A stretch of 64,000 nucleotides of DNA. It comes from Lineus longissimus (taxonomy: Eukaryota; Nemertea; Pilidiophora; Heteronemertea; Lineidae). A program made the translations under genes and the position numbers. The stretch lies in assembly GCF_910592395.1 (NCBI RefSeq), contig NC_088308.1, positions 25,437,501 through 25,501,500 of the forward strand, read 5' to 3'. Below the pieces are notes generated by a model. That model did no database searches and had not been told where the DNA came from. It saw only the letters and a list, made by a program, of their open reading frames with translations. Positions within the stretch are counted from its first letter, which is position 1; each line of letters opens with the position of its first letter. This document shows, piece after piece, positions 26,738 to 38,703 of the stretch.

Positions 26738-27320
26738 AAACCCACGCTACTGTTGACTACTGTTGAAATTTCCGTGTTATTGTGTTATTAACTAGTTCAG
26801 AAATGGTCATTTTGGCATTTCCTGAATAGGCAATATTTTTTCGGGTTATTTTTTTCATTTATACTTGGCCCATGCGTAGATGGACACCAAATAATAATAA
26901 GCTAAACATTTCATCCAATGATCGAGAAATAAACCGTGCAGAGCGGAAAATGTCGAATTCGATGCGCTGCATCAATGTACACAGATACATACAAACAATT
27001 TATTTCGTTACCGTTGTCACAAAGCAAGGATCAGTAAAAACTGGACTTCAAAGCTCCAGAGAACTAAACGATGCGGATAAAACATTTACGAATGGACTTC
27101 AGTATGAGGATGTCCTTCGGAAAAAAACCCACTCCTTCTCCCAGTAAAACATGCTGTTTTCGTATAAGGAACGATATAAAATGCCTGAGATAATATCATC
27201 AATCGTCACTACTAGAAAATGTCAACCATTTAAGACGACTGTCACAGCTCCGATCAAAAGATGACTTGGAGGCGTGGGTGGTTTATTTGCATCTGGTGGG
27301 CATGCGAGACTTTTAATACG

Positions 27321-27385
27321 GTAAACCGCTAAAATGTTCGCGATCGTTATTTGCGCAGATTTTGGAAATAACCTAAATCAGATCG
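27321..27385. repeat. TTTCGCG-type dispersed repeat, copy 1
   Basis: The sequence GTAAACCGCTAAAATGTTCG continues with GCGATCGTTA and GCGCAGATTTT. It aligns along its length with the segment at 53603-53672. CpG-containing TTCGCG and GCGAA words around AT-rich spacers recall a repeat type common in marine invertebrate genomes. Confidence 0.5.
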
Positions 27386-30300
27386 AACATCTCTCCATGC
27401 GCCTGGCTTTGGTCCGACAGTGGCATTGGGTACGGGAGTGGGTAGGTCATATGCCTAATATGTGAGGGCCTTATTTGGAACAGGACCTGCTGTCACTGGT
27501 CTCAACGCATTGTGCAAAATAGCGTACTCCAATCAATCTATTGGGGGTTGCATGTAGATAGCAGCAATAAGTCCCTAAATGCAGTTAATTTCGTGTTTAA
27601 CCTTTAATAAAACTTCAGTAACGTTAGAAATTTAATGTAGCTCAATCATCGTGCCCATTTAACTAATGTATATTACATTTCAAATTTGCCCGCTCCATGG
27701 GTATATGCTAGTTTCACTAACTGGCACTGGTGTTATGATACTACAGGACCTAGCAGCCAACAAAATCCTTGTCGATCGTATTCTTTTTTATTTCGACGTA
27801 TGATACAGTTGTTGAAAAATGTCGAATCATGTCACTATTAACCTCTGTATATTTACACGCAGAAGAATAACCATCCTAGGGGAATGCGACAAATTTTTGA
27901 TAATCCTCCATATTATATTGAAATTTTTTTCTCAGCATCGCCTTTTGCCCGCAGTCTTCGGTGTAGACATAGCGATATTAGTTTTTGTTAAAAGAAATGG
28001 GATAGCGATGCGTAGCTTGAAGCGTTCATTATGGTTCTTGTTTGACATGTGTCGTTAAAGGCAAATACATTTCCATCACGTACGAGACTATACAAATGAT
28101 GACTATTTGGTAATTAAATGTGAGGTGCGATGCTGCAGAATTAAAAGTGCTGGAAGGAAAGTGCATATCGACGTCGTGTGTCGTTGGTACACTCATAAAA
28201 ATAACCCTTTTGGAAAACCTTTTAGGGCTGTTAGCTGACACAAAATATGCACTCCGTAGAGCTTTTTCAGGGAAATTATTATTTATCATCATTATTTTGG
28301 AAATTATGTTGCTCCTCTGCGGTGTGCTATACTTTTTCCAGTTTGGCTTGTTGCCCAATCATGTCACCCTGTTAGTGTCATTTTACTAAATTGATGGTCA
28401 ATGTATCATGTTCTGTCTAGACTACTGACTACCTCATCGCAAACAAACAATGCTTCAGTATTCCCAAGATCTAAATATCAGTACTGTAGTATAGACAGTA
28501 TTGATTTGACCCTTCCCGGAGGCTGGTGATGTCTGGACTCAGATCTACACATTAGAAACTAAGGATGGAATCCCTTACATGCTGCGTCTAGTCTTGTCCT
28601 TGACATCGAGTTACCAACTCCTGGTACATATCGGCCGAGCTCTACTTGCCTCCGAGGCCAATACCAATAGCCTAACGTATATTTGATGTTCTACAGACGG
28701 GCACATCAGTTCCCAGGGAAAACCATTATTTCTATAATCTTAATCACAAGTAACCGAGTAAGTTTAACATTTCTTGGCATCATCTCTCAACATTGTCTAG
28801 ACATCAACGATGTACGACGTTTCTACCGTATCTGAAGCGATATCGCGTCCAACCGTGCCCGAACGATCTCATGATAGACACATCATGGTTCCTTGTCTTG
28901 TGATATATTGGCGAGACATGCGGTTATTCGATTTTTATGTCCTGATCCTGATACGCATTCAGTGCCCACTCCGGCCGCCAGCAATTGCCACGATGACCAG
29001 CGTAATGGCTTGAACATGTCTTGATAGCAATCTCTATGGGAAATGGGAGAAGGAACATCTTATAAATATCATATTGTGTCTAATAGAGCGTAGCCAAAGA
29101 CCTCCCGTATTTCCTAAGTTAGAAGACGATGCCCGAAAGTGTGAACGCCAATACAACGCGGTACATGTAATGTATCTAATTCTCTGATACAAACATTATA
29201 AGCACCGAATCTTATGAGCCGTTCATACAGCATTGATTTCGCGTGGGATGGTGTCTTGACGATTAAGAACAAGAGATTGACTGTTCTGGTCGTAAAAAAC
29301 GAAAGCTATTGGATTCTAGTTGTCAGTCAGTGATCGAAGGTTATGAATACACTTTATTATGACACCGCAAATGTAAAAATCGGCTTCTTTTTATACGGAT
29401 GTCATGATGCTCTTAAAGTGAATGCAACTAAGTCAATAGAAGCAGTAAGAGTTGTGAAATCACCGCAGTTGCTCTCATTTAAGGATGCTGTTCTACCGCG
29501 AACAATAACACATTATTTCCCAGTTTTATCTGCCTGTCTACAGTTTCAAAGGTCAGATCAGCTCATTACCTTTCGTTGACCATTGTGTTATCACATACCA
29601 CTGTAGTATCTGCCACTTGGTCACAAAACAGCCAAGAACACCATTGTGCATAACTCACGTTCCTCTCCCATCTTAATGGCGTGAGAAACTGTAAAGAATG
29701 CACTATATTTGCGTTAATTTTTTCGTTTAATGCTTTTACTGCGAATAGATACTGTCAACCCACCCACAAAGTAGGTATAAGCAGCATTGGAGTTGGTGAC
29801 ATTTACGACTTGGTAAAAACTTGTTATCGCGTTTTTATCAGAAGATAATTTCTTTGCCTGTTATATTCAGCAGTACTCCGTTTAACTTCGAGTAAGTTCT
29901 ATTGGTTGCAAGTATCGCAAAAATAGAAGAGTAGGCCTATGCCCATTATAAATGAACACTTCCTACAAATTGACAGTCGTTTATGGTCTGATTATCAATT
30001 CCGTCCTACTTATATAACTGATTGTGTGTTACTTTTTTATAAACTGTTGAGTGCAGGTTAAAAAGTGATAAGTGATATTTTGCCCTTTAATACGGCGGCA
30101 TGCAGCCACCCCATTATTCCCTCACCAGCCATCCCATTACAGTGAAATGAGAACTACATTGTGTTTCTCTGTATTTACTCAATACGCTCATATTCCGACA
30201 TACCGTGAACCATGTGCAAATTCTAATATCTAGTCTATTTCCGAACAATTAAGGTGGGGGCTCATGGCCAATTCTATCAGCAATACCAGGGATAAACTCG

Positions 30301-31605
30301 GATATTTCGAATTTAAGCTCTTATTTGGTTTGGCTCGTTTTGCTAATGGAATGTCCGCTTTGGCGTGGTACGAAATTTCATCAATGGATTTGATTAGGGT
30401 ATGTATAGACTGTGGATATTGGCCTAATCTCGCACGACAGGACTGTAAAAGATGAGGCAGATTCAAGGTAATGGTTTTCTTAAGGGCAGACAGGTTCCTT
30501 GGTTGTCGTTAATATCCCTTTTAATTCTCAACTGTGGACGTATTATTTTGATATTTTATGGATCGATGTCAGCCCAGGTTACTTGCTGCGATCATTTTCG
30601 CGAATATCCGTTTTAGACTGGTAAATTATGGTACGAGGGGTATATAAATAACGTTGCGACTTTATCAATAAGTTTGTCACATGATGTCTGGGGCACGGAT
30701 TAAGCGTAACAGTACGAGTAAGTGATACTAGTATCCGAAAGACTACAAAAGTTAAACTTTAAAGCAACTCTGAATGTCAGCTCTTGCTGTAATCATCTAT
30801 CCTATCCTTACCAAGTGAGCCCGTAGGTTTGGATGCTCCGTCATTTTATGAGCAAATTCCCCGCCGGACTAGACTTGATCTAATAAGTGTTCATTACAAA
30901 AATATCCGTCATGCAAGATATATGTGATTATGATATCCAGTATATATATGAAATGCTTTAGGCCAGGTTTGATATTTTCGTTGGGAAATCTGCTGTGTAA
31001 TTTCGTTGCGGGTTTTTGGAAGAAAACCGTAATTTGATTTTGAGAGAAAGTGAAGTAATAATACCTAAACCGAATCACATGTTGGCCTCAAAATGGAAAA
31101 GGGAATGAAATATGTTCTATTGGCTGTGACATGCAATATCAATACGATGTTAAAAGTGCAAGGCCACCTTGCTTGGTTGAACCCAAATGTACATGTACCA
31201 AGCATGAGAATGGCTTGTCATTCCACGATATGAAACGCCTCACTCAGATATCACTCGTAAGACACTCGATAATTAACTTGTGTGACACAACATGTACTCT
31301 TAAGAATGTAAGGCAAGTTGTGTGGAAGTCGTATTTTTCAAAAAATCTTTCATAGTGGTGTAGCATTTTTGTGTGTATTTCCCTCATTGTTTTGGAACGC
31401 TGAATGATTTGCACGTTTTCTCTCTTTCCCCCTATGAAAAAGGCATGGTTTCTCCAGCTGTCTATTGTTGGAAACAATGAAAATGGGGAACAAACAAACA
31501 CACCATACCGCAATTTAACCAAGATGGAAATATCCCTAGCTTTGATTTCCTACTATTCTGGTCAGGCGAACTGCTCCCTTACTCAAACCATTACCACTAC
31601 GCCGC

Positions 31606-31642
31606 ATGCCGAGTTCGCGATGATCCACAGCATACTCGGCAT
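31606..31642. repeat. Hairpin, 9-bp perfect GC-rich stem
   Basis: ATGCCGAGT and ACTCGGCAT flank a 19-base loop, inside a locally GC-rich stretch. Confidence 0.75.
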
Positions 31643-33505
31643 TCCACGCCGTCATTCCCTGTCAAAGTACACTCATTGGCAATACCGCTCTCTCATGTAG
31701 TCACCAGTCGGGAAATATTGACGCTCATACGTCGAGTCGTTTAACAACTATTTCACAGATCTTATGCATTCTCATCAAAGACGATTTATATCGATTTCTT
31801 TTCGTTTTTATGCCTCGCAGAAATATTGGAGCACATCGCCAGAAATACGACTGGTGTTTAAGCATCCGATGTAAGCAATTTGTCATATGCGGCTATATGG
31901 ACTGAAAAAAACGACTCGCGTCATCTATATGATTGGCTTCTGAACCCATAGTCTGCGAGTGCCTCTCGGTTCTTGGCTTTTTTATACTACTCTTGATGTT
32001 ATTCATCCGATGTTATCACAGATCAGGACCGCGTTCTGTGACTGGGAAGATGTTTTGAGTAATTCAAACGAAGCTGCTGTTATTTTCGGTAACCTCTTTT
32101 GATTGGAACGTCGCACAAGTTCATTTCCAAGTCTTACTGTCACCGTTTCCATTCCATATGTTCGTGGTTAAGAACCGTAGACTGATGAATAGAACTTCAT
32201 CTTCTATGCGAATCTTCTGTAGCAGAAAAACGCACGCATATCCAATATAAAATATGGTGCAATCGAAAATACACTTCAACCTCAGACCATATGTCGTTTT
32301 CAAGTAGATTCTGATCAATACATGTCTCTGATGAACCGTGATATTTACCGTTTAAAATCATTGAACTCTCGCTCCAGCGGAGCATAGGATCGCGATTCAA
32401 GCGCTGATTGCCAATTGTCAAAGAATGGATCCCGAGTTTTATTGGAACGTATGCCAACAGAGGCAGAACTCTTGTGCAGCTGACTTGATTATCTGGACCA
32501 GTGGGTCGGTGGGTATGGGTTTAACTCGCGTCTGATGAAATGAAACACCTCGGTATGTGGGCAGAATGATTTAAGACGGATTTCTCCCTCAGGCACTACT
32601 GATGTGTTTCGCGTTACACACAAAGATGTAAATGCACAGTATTACTGGTATGTGACAAATGCAAGTCGTCTTTGTAGAGTTTTGGATTAAATCTAAGGAA
32701 TTTTGCAAAAAGGTAAATAAATGCGTGTGAATTGAAATACTCAACTTCATCGATTGTATTTCTGAATGAAAACAAGATATCTAGAATCATTGTTTACTTC
32801 TGACGCTTTCTTGTCATTCGTGTCATCAGATGGCCCACACCGCCGCATTGTCTGATGCGTATGTTGAACTCACTCTTAATGGGAATAAACCAAAAGACAG
32901 AATGATTATTCGAGGACCATAAAAGATGACATTATCTCGCATCAATTGGTCGGGGGTGTCAGTTAGTTACGGATAATAGCACGCACTTGGCATTCACTGA
33001 CAGTTAGGTCATATCTCATTGTCATCGAATATATTTGAGTAACCTTTTCGTTTTTGTAGCCTTTTCAACATCAAATGCTGTTTTCTAGAAAAAAGGAAAT
33101 GTTACTGCAGATTGCTCTCAGTAGGTAAAAGTTCACACACAGCCGGATTTGTCGTGCTTTTGGAATGCTTGCATGAACAAAACACACTAATGTATTGTTA
33201 TCGATAAAAAGGTGGATGAACCACTTGTTGGAATTACAGTTTTTTTCCTCTCTTGTGATTCTTGTCGGTACCCGTTGATTAAATAGGGCTCCAACAGACA
33301 CTGTGAGCTATGCCGAAATCTTCGCTCTCATATTATGGCATTTGATACATATAATCATGCCAACATACATGTGAACTTAATTGTATACCGTTTGAGGGGT
33401 AAAATGATCAGGACATTATTTGAAACATCTCTGAACACCATTAGGTAACTCTTCTACCTCAACGTTGAACACGAGAAACGAATTGCAATTAGAGCCATCC
33501 TCTAA

Positions 33506-33592
33506 TAGCAGACATTTGGGTCGCTTCTAAAATACCAAGCTGATTTGATTACATCAAGTGTATTTTAGAAGCGATACCTCTTTGTCCGCCAT
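33506..33592. repeat. Long hairpin with 15-bp perfect stem (MITE or small-RNA precursor candidate)
   Basis: TCGCTTCTAAAATAC (33521-33535) and its exact complement GTATTTTAGAAGCGA (33560-33574) flank a 24-base loop. Outside the core the flanks GCAGACATTTGGG and the complement of TACCTCTTTGTCCGC pair imperfectly, extending the stem towards 30 bp. Size and shape resemble a pre-miRNA, but a small inverted-repeat element explains it equally well. I recognise no known miRNA in it. Confidence 0.65.
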
Positions 33593-36292
33593 TGATTTAT
33601 TCCCTCAGCTGCTGGGGTATTGTACGGATATATTTCCTTTGTACCAGCAGCCTCTCTCCCTATGTGACCATCTCCCTCTCTTAGCGGCTCATCTCTTCTG
33701 GCATCCCTTTCAACCCGTCAGTCTTCTCAAATTGCCTCTCGTTGCTGTTGATAGCCCTGGAGGCAACATTGGCTTCAAACAACGATATATCCTTTGTTTT
33801 CTTTGACAAGCGGCTTTTATTATCTCGTCGATGCTGGCGTCAAACTGTGAGGGACATGTCATCAATACTTGACTTTGACAACGTCTATACTGATAGAAGG
33901 GTGACATTTCTACCCTTATTATTATGTTAGTCTGCTTCCAGACCTGGCAGACCTAATTCTGTATAAAAATATGTTTGCAAAGAAAGACCCCTGTCTGTGA
34001 CTGAAAGCAGGAGTCATCATAATTTATTGCTGGCAGGTCCTCCATCAAAGTGCCAAACACATGCCAAAAAAATCTCAATGTATTCAACATCATGGCGATC
34101 TGAAGCTTGTATGAAATAAAAATGTCGGTCTATTTCACACAAGGTTCATATCGCCATAGCCTGGCTATTCAACACGAAGAAATTCTCCACCCTAATAGTA
34201 ATATTCTGAAAAATTTTCAAAGCCAAAATTTTTTTGGGGCTGATGATGATGTTTCTTTGTTTTCATATTTCTCGTCAGGCTAAGACTCTCTTCATTGCGA
34301 GTCGAAAGATGGTAGTTTAACAGGTTTTGTCACAAAAGAAACCTAGCGATATTATTGTATAATAGTTCCAACAACCAGGAATGAGCAGTCTTTTCCTTTC
34401 CACCCTTGATGGATTACATTTCATCACATGAAGATGTATCTGCCTGCGACAAAAGTATAAATTAAATTGACAGCTCTCAGTTGCCAATCATCAGTCTTGC
34501 TGACTTTTTCCAATCGGCTCCAGTGTTTACTGTTCTACTCAACCCACTTCGCCTGCAGCTGCCCTCTTCATCTCAGAACTGCCACACGCCATGTCCAAAT
34601 GGTCACCGAATTCCGTCTAGCTTACGGGCATAATATGACGGACCCAATATCTAAGGAAATAAAAAAATCAATCTCTTAACGTGTGGAAGTGATTCTTTTG
34701 GTAGAGTGAATTCAACTTGACCCATATCTTATGGCACTCAGAGGATACTGATGGACCATTCGACAGTTTTGCTTGTAAAAAAAGGAAGAGGATCCTTCAG
34801 AAACGTCACCCTTAGCTTTTTCACGTTAAGCGCAAGTGAAGCATCAGCGACCATGATACCCGTTCACGGGCAATGACTCCTGGAGGTGACCAGACGGAAC
34901 ATCATAGTTTGAGAAGCTCGGCCATTTCATGAGGGCATAACCTAATCCTGGGAAAACACCATCTCACTTTACGCGCCGCAAATGGACTATCACCCTTCAC
35001 TGCAGCTCAAGTTGACAGAGGTTTCATATGCTTCCTCTTTCCCGTATCGTTGATATAGGTTCCAAGCGAAAAACCCTTGGGAAATTACCATTGTCACCTT
35101 CAAGGGCGTGACAGCCCAAGTCTGTTAGACAGTAAGAATCACATTATTCTCCGGAGGAGCAGGTGAAGTCACACCAGTTCCTCTCAGCCAAAATTTGGTA
35201 TTTGTTTTCTTTCAAATTGGGTGGGCAAAGTTACGATGTCGACTGAGGTGTCAAAGGCAGGCTGATTGTAAACGAAAGTACAATATTACAGTATTACCCA
35301 AGTAAATGTTTGTCCAGGGAAGAGCGGTTGGTTCTCTTCGTGGGACCATTAGGAAAGGTTTTCGTGGGAAACGACACTAAACAGCTAGCGCCGGCATGAT
35401 ACAGTAGGTCTAGTGTTAACGTAGACACTTCATCTCATGGTCACCTGAACAAAGCGTATGTGAGATGAGAACCAGCCATCTGACTCTGATTGCTTGTCGG
35501 CAAAACATGTTAACCAGACAGTTGTTTCCGAAGGGATAACGAATGCACCTAGATTAGATATAACGTACCGAACGCTATCCTAAGTCTTCTCTCATGGGCG
35601 CAAATTGCTATTACCTTTGTATATCCTATCATTTCGAAACACCTCGCCGACCATTCTACAGGCGATGTGCTCCTTCATCACTATTCATTTATTCGGGTTT
35701 CCCCGTCGTCTTTCTCCTCCTTTTTCTTTTCTGTCCTAGTTGTCATGCTGCAGAAATACTTGCACGCTTGAGTGAGGTAGAAAAAAGTCAAGTTGCTTAT
35801 ATCTGGCTTACAGCAGCCGGTGGTCGGCGTCAGCAGATGGTCTTTAGATATATATTTTTTGATTATAAAACACAGATAACCTTTGGAAAATGTATAAAAG
35901 TACTCAGTAGTATAGAAAATGGCAGTGAATCTGCCTAGTGACGTAAAGTTGCGAGAGCTCAGGAAACAACGCCAGTCCCGAGGAGGGCTTTGTAGACTAC
36001 GGTGAAACTGTAAAGCAGTTACTTTTCTAGTGATTAGATTCAACTTGTATATCATTGGAGGAAAATTCCAGTGTTGATAATTGCACCACCTACCGAGGAT
36101 CAAGCCCAGGTACCAGTTCAACTACCAGTACCAGGGTTCAGTGCAACCCAAATATGCTCACTTACCTCTTTTCCCGATGCTACATCTCACGAGGCAACAT
36201 ACTGCACGAAGCATGACATGGCCTTCAATACTCTACGCATCACACGATAATGTTGTGATTGCATCCCCATTTAACCCATTGGCCTTGCCCCT

Positions 36293-36298
36293 CACGTG
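36293..36298. promoter_or_regulatory. CACGTG E-box upstream of the bHLH gene
   Basis: A palindromic CACGTG lies 1.2 kb upstream of the start codon. This is the class of E-box bound by USF/MYC/MITF-type factors. The site alone is weak evidence of function. Confidence 0.25.
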
Positions 36299-36847
36299 AT
36301 CGAACCGTCTCGCGAGATCAATAAGGCGGCCATAACGAGGTCTGACGAGTGATCATGTGACGTTAAGGATATAACAAGATATCAATCGCACCTCCTCACA
36401 CACAATCCCATTGACACTCATACTTATAAATTATTTCCCTACAATCATTACATTTTCTTATCTTTAAAAATATTGGAAGTATGACAGTCTAGTATGCGGT
36501 AAGAAGAAGCTGTAAATCTGTTATTTCCTCGTCTCCTCACTGTCACGGAGTCCTGCGGGTGTCTGTGGCTGCGGATGATGTAAAAATATGCAACATCGGC
36601 AAAGACTCATTTGCTCTGGATGTTAGCTGAATAGACATGGCACAAATAATAAAATGATAAAAACATATGTCGGAGCATTCACCGCGGGTGGTATCATTTG
36701 ATTAAATTTCAGTGTTTGATTTCTTCAAAGGAGTACCGGGGTGAATATGTACAAATCGGGATGACTTGCTTATTTTATTAGCAGACTCAACGTATGATCT
36801 AGTTTATATGTAGTCCGCTGAGGATGTTAGGAATTATCACATGTGGT

Positions 36848-37017
36848 AAAAGGTACCGTGTAACCTTTTCAATACCTTTTTTAAGGTACCATATGGAATA
36901 TGGGTGGGTTGGGCATTTATTTTCTAGATTATTGATAACCCTCGAAATCTGAATTTCAAGTACAGTAAAGGATTCGACGAGACAAACTCAACAACTGAAC
37001 TACTTAAATCCCATATG
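36848..37017. promoter_or_regulatory. Inverted repeat and CATATG E-box cluster upstream of the bHLH gene
   Basis: Arms AAAAGGTA (36848-36855) and TACCTTTT (36873-36880) form an 8-bp inverted repeat. GGTACC occurs twice (36852, 36885). CATATG E-boxes lie at 36890-36895 and 37012-37017. Mist1 homodimers are known to prefer CATATG E-boxes, so autoregulation is a reasonable hypothesis. It is inference from motifs 0.5-0.65 kb upstream of the start. Confidence 0.3.
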
Positions 37018-37240
37018 TCACGAGCTTGACATGTTCTGGATACATTGTAGATCCCTAAAAAAGTCTTTTATTTTTGGGAAATTTACGCATTACTAGATGA
37101 CACGATCAAATGCATATACAGGTAGTATCAGTAACCTGTTTTTAAGTATCTTTTTAAATAGTTTTTGTTTTTATGAAGTAGCGTGGGTGTTCTAGTTCTG
37201 ATACATGCAGCTATGCAACAGAAGTTCGCCTGTGTAAGTG

Positions 37241-37292
37241 TGCGCGCGTGTTTGTGGTGATGGTGGTCGTGGTGGTTTGGGGGGGGGGGGGG
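37241..37292. repeat. Alternating GC/GT tract, GGT-rich stretch and G14 run
   Basis: TGCGCGCGTG (37241-37250) is followed by a run of GTGG/GGT words and then 14 consecutive G (37279-37292), about 240 bases before the coding exon. Such sequence can adopt Z-DNA and G-quadruplex forms. The homopolymer length may also be uncertain in an assembly. Confidence 0.8.
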
Positions 37293-37510
37293 TGTGATTA
37301 AAACTTCGCGCCTGTTTTGCTTTGCAGCTGAAGATACCTCATCGCCTCGTGTTCTGCTGGCTGAAAGGTGGTTTATCAAAACGAGGGATGATATATTTCT
37401 TTCAGGTGGAGAATGTGAAGCGATTTTAGCGTCAGAAATCATGTTCTTTTCATTTTTTCATTCCAAATTTTTCACCAGTCATGAATTTGCACAACTTTCT
37501 GACTATGTTT

Positions 37511-37527
37511 CTATTTTATATTTCTAG
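37511..37527 (+). other. Splice acceptor ahead of the bHLH coding exon
   Basis: A T-rich tract ends in TTTCTAG immediately before GTGATGAG, three bases ahead of the start codon. This is a good animal 3' splice site. Vertebrate Mist1 genes have noncoding 5' exon(s) and a single coding exon, which fits. A GTAAGTG donor-like site lies at 37234, but nothing proves that it is the partner; the true 5' exon may be many kilobases upstream. Confidence 0.65.
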
Positions 37528-37530
37528 GTG

Positions 37531-38193
37531 ATGAGAAATTCGTCGCAGACGGTGCCCGACATGACGTCGCCTCTAGATTTCGATGCCTCGCCCGAGGGTG
37601 AGGGCCCGGAAGTAAGCGTATGGGACCTCGTCAGATCGGACGCAGTAAATGCAGGTGGTTTTGGTCAGCAGGATCGACGTGGTGTAAAGCGAGCGGGAAA
37701 TAGCAGCCCCTCAGACTCATGTGCTAGTTCAGTGAACGAGGAACCAGCAGAGAGAAAATCAAAGGCTCAGAAACGGAGCTCACGGCGGCGGAAAACGGTG
37801 AGTGCCCGGGAGAGGAATCTACGGCGGCTTGAGAGCAATGAACGGGAACGCATGCGCATGCATTCACTCAACGATGCCTTCCAGGAATTACGAGAGGTTG
37901 TGCCCCATGTAAAAATGGGCAGGAAAATATCAAAGATAGAGACACTTACTTTAGCTAAGAATTACATTAAAGCGCTAACAAACGTTATATGTGAAATGCG
38001 TGGCGAGGAAAAAGCTTTTGATCTAGTACCCCCTGGTGGGGAAGGAGACGACGAAGATGATGATGATGTAGATGATGATTCTTTTGGAGTTCCATCCGCG
38101 TTTGATACACCTAGTCCGACGGAGTGCGCCGAGAGCACAAGTGAAAGTCCCAACATTAGCCCATCTGTTGAATTCAAACCGTTCGTGGAGTAA
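37531..38193 (+). CDS. bhlha15: Mist1/DIMM-type bHLH transcription factor (bHLHa15 family)
   Basis: The frame encodes 220 residues and a TAA stop. The bHLH domain runs from about residue 98 to 157. Its basic region contains N103-E-R-E-R-M-R109, in which E106 and R107 are the usual E-box-contacting residues. Helix 1 follows ([10 protein letters not shown]), then a short loop (VPHVKMGRK), then helix 2 ([15 protein letters not shown]). The [14 protein letters not shown] basic region and the [13 protein letters not shown] helix 2 are diagnostic of the Mist1/Dimmed family within the Atonal superfamily. A basic stretch at residues 81-88 (KRSSRRRK) is a probable nuclear localisation signal. An acidic run at 171-183 and a Ser/Thr/Pro-rich tail follow the domain; both are outside the conserved part. 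Family members are nuclear, bind E-boxes as dimers and drive secretory-cell programmes (exocrine cells in vertebrates, neuroendocrine cells in Drosophila). I chose the ATG at 37531: it has G at -3, and an in-frame TAG lies at 37525-37527 inside the splice acceptor. A coding 5' exon joined through GTG at 37528-37530 remains possible. The family call is firm; the ortholog name is inferred. Confidence 0.95.
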   Translation: MRNSSQTVPDMTSPLDFDASPEGEGPEVSVWDLVRSDAVNAGGFGQQDRRGVKRAGNSSPSDSCASSVNEEPAERKSKAQKRSSRRRKTVSARERNLRRLESNERERMRMHSLNDAFQELREVVPHVKMGRKISKIETLTLAKNYIKALTNVICEMRGEEKAFDLVPPGGEGDDEDDDDVDDDSFGVPSAFDTPSPTECAESTSESPNISPSVEFKPFVE

Positions 38194-38420
38194 TTTCGTA
38201 CGGATTTCGATTAAACACTGATTCATCTCGGGAGATCTCGAGAAAGGGGCGAGAAACAAACTTGACACATTCCAGTGAACCAATTTAGTTCAATAAGCAG
38301 ACATGGCTCCCGATCGGGGTTGATATAAAACGGAGCTTGGAAAATCTCGTGATGGACTGACGTTGTATAGAAAAACGGATTCACAACGAAACAATAAAAC
38401 GGAAAAAACGATATGATATC
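38194..38420 (+). other. Proximal 3' UTR of the bHLH gene
   Basis: This AT-rich noncoding stretch follows the TAA stop and has no open frame continuing on the plus strand. It ends near the first AATAAA and a GT-rich segment. The 3' end is inferred from the poly(A) signal only. Confidence 0.55.
38393..38398 (+). terminator. Candidate proximal poly(A) signal AATAAA
   Basis: AATAAA lies 200 bases after the stop codon, and a GT-rich segment (CAGTGTGTTC) begins about 30 bases downstream. That is the usual arrangement of a cleavage and polyadenylation site. Confidence 0.5.
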
Positions 38421-38697
38421 AAATCACAGTGTGTTCAATCATAGTTAAGATCTTCGTCCGGCAGCAGCACTGGGCGGCCTGGTCCTGACAAGGTTAAAGG
38501 ATGGTGCCAACGGAAACAGCTAATAAGGTGAGCTGTAAAGTAGCGTCGAGCTAGTCAATCGTGGGCAACAGGTGCTTATTTCTAAAAAATGCCCACGATC
38601 AAAAACACCTGTCTGTCATTGTATGGCCAGATACATAGTCAAGTTTTCCGAGTGATGCTACACAGTCAAGAATGGACAGTTGTTGTCAGTGCTGATA

Positions 38698-38703
38698 AAT
38701 AAA
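38698..38703 (+). terminator. Candidate distal poly(A) signal AATAAA
   Basis: A second AATAAA lies about 505 bases after the stop, followed by a G/T-containing segment. It would give a longer alternative 3' UTR. Transcript data are needed to choose between the two. Confidence 0.4.

Larger units (their letters stand above)
26738..36292. other. Noncoding stretch left of the bHLH gene
   Basis: No gene recognised. Holds a TTTCGCG-type repeat (27321), a GC-rich hairpin (31606) and the long hairpin at 33506. Could carry enhancers or 5' exons of the bHLH gene; none can be identified from sequence alone. Confidence 0.55.

Noticed and set aside
35594-36121. Opposed 114- and 146-codon frames
   Set aside because: They overlap on opposite strands, show no domain and no splice evidence; lengths are within chance.
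37528-37530. GTG as the start codon of the bHLH gene
   Set aside because: Animal genes start at ATG; GTG is the first exonic triplet after the acceptor and the ATG follows directly.
37962-38177. Minus-strand Ser-rich frame inside the bHLH gene
   Set aside because: Antisense shadow of the GAT-rich acidic coding run.
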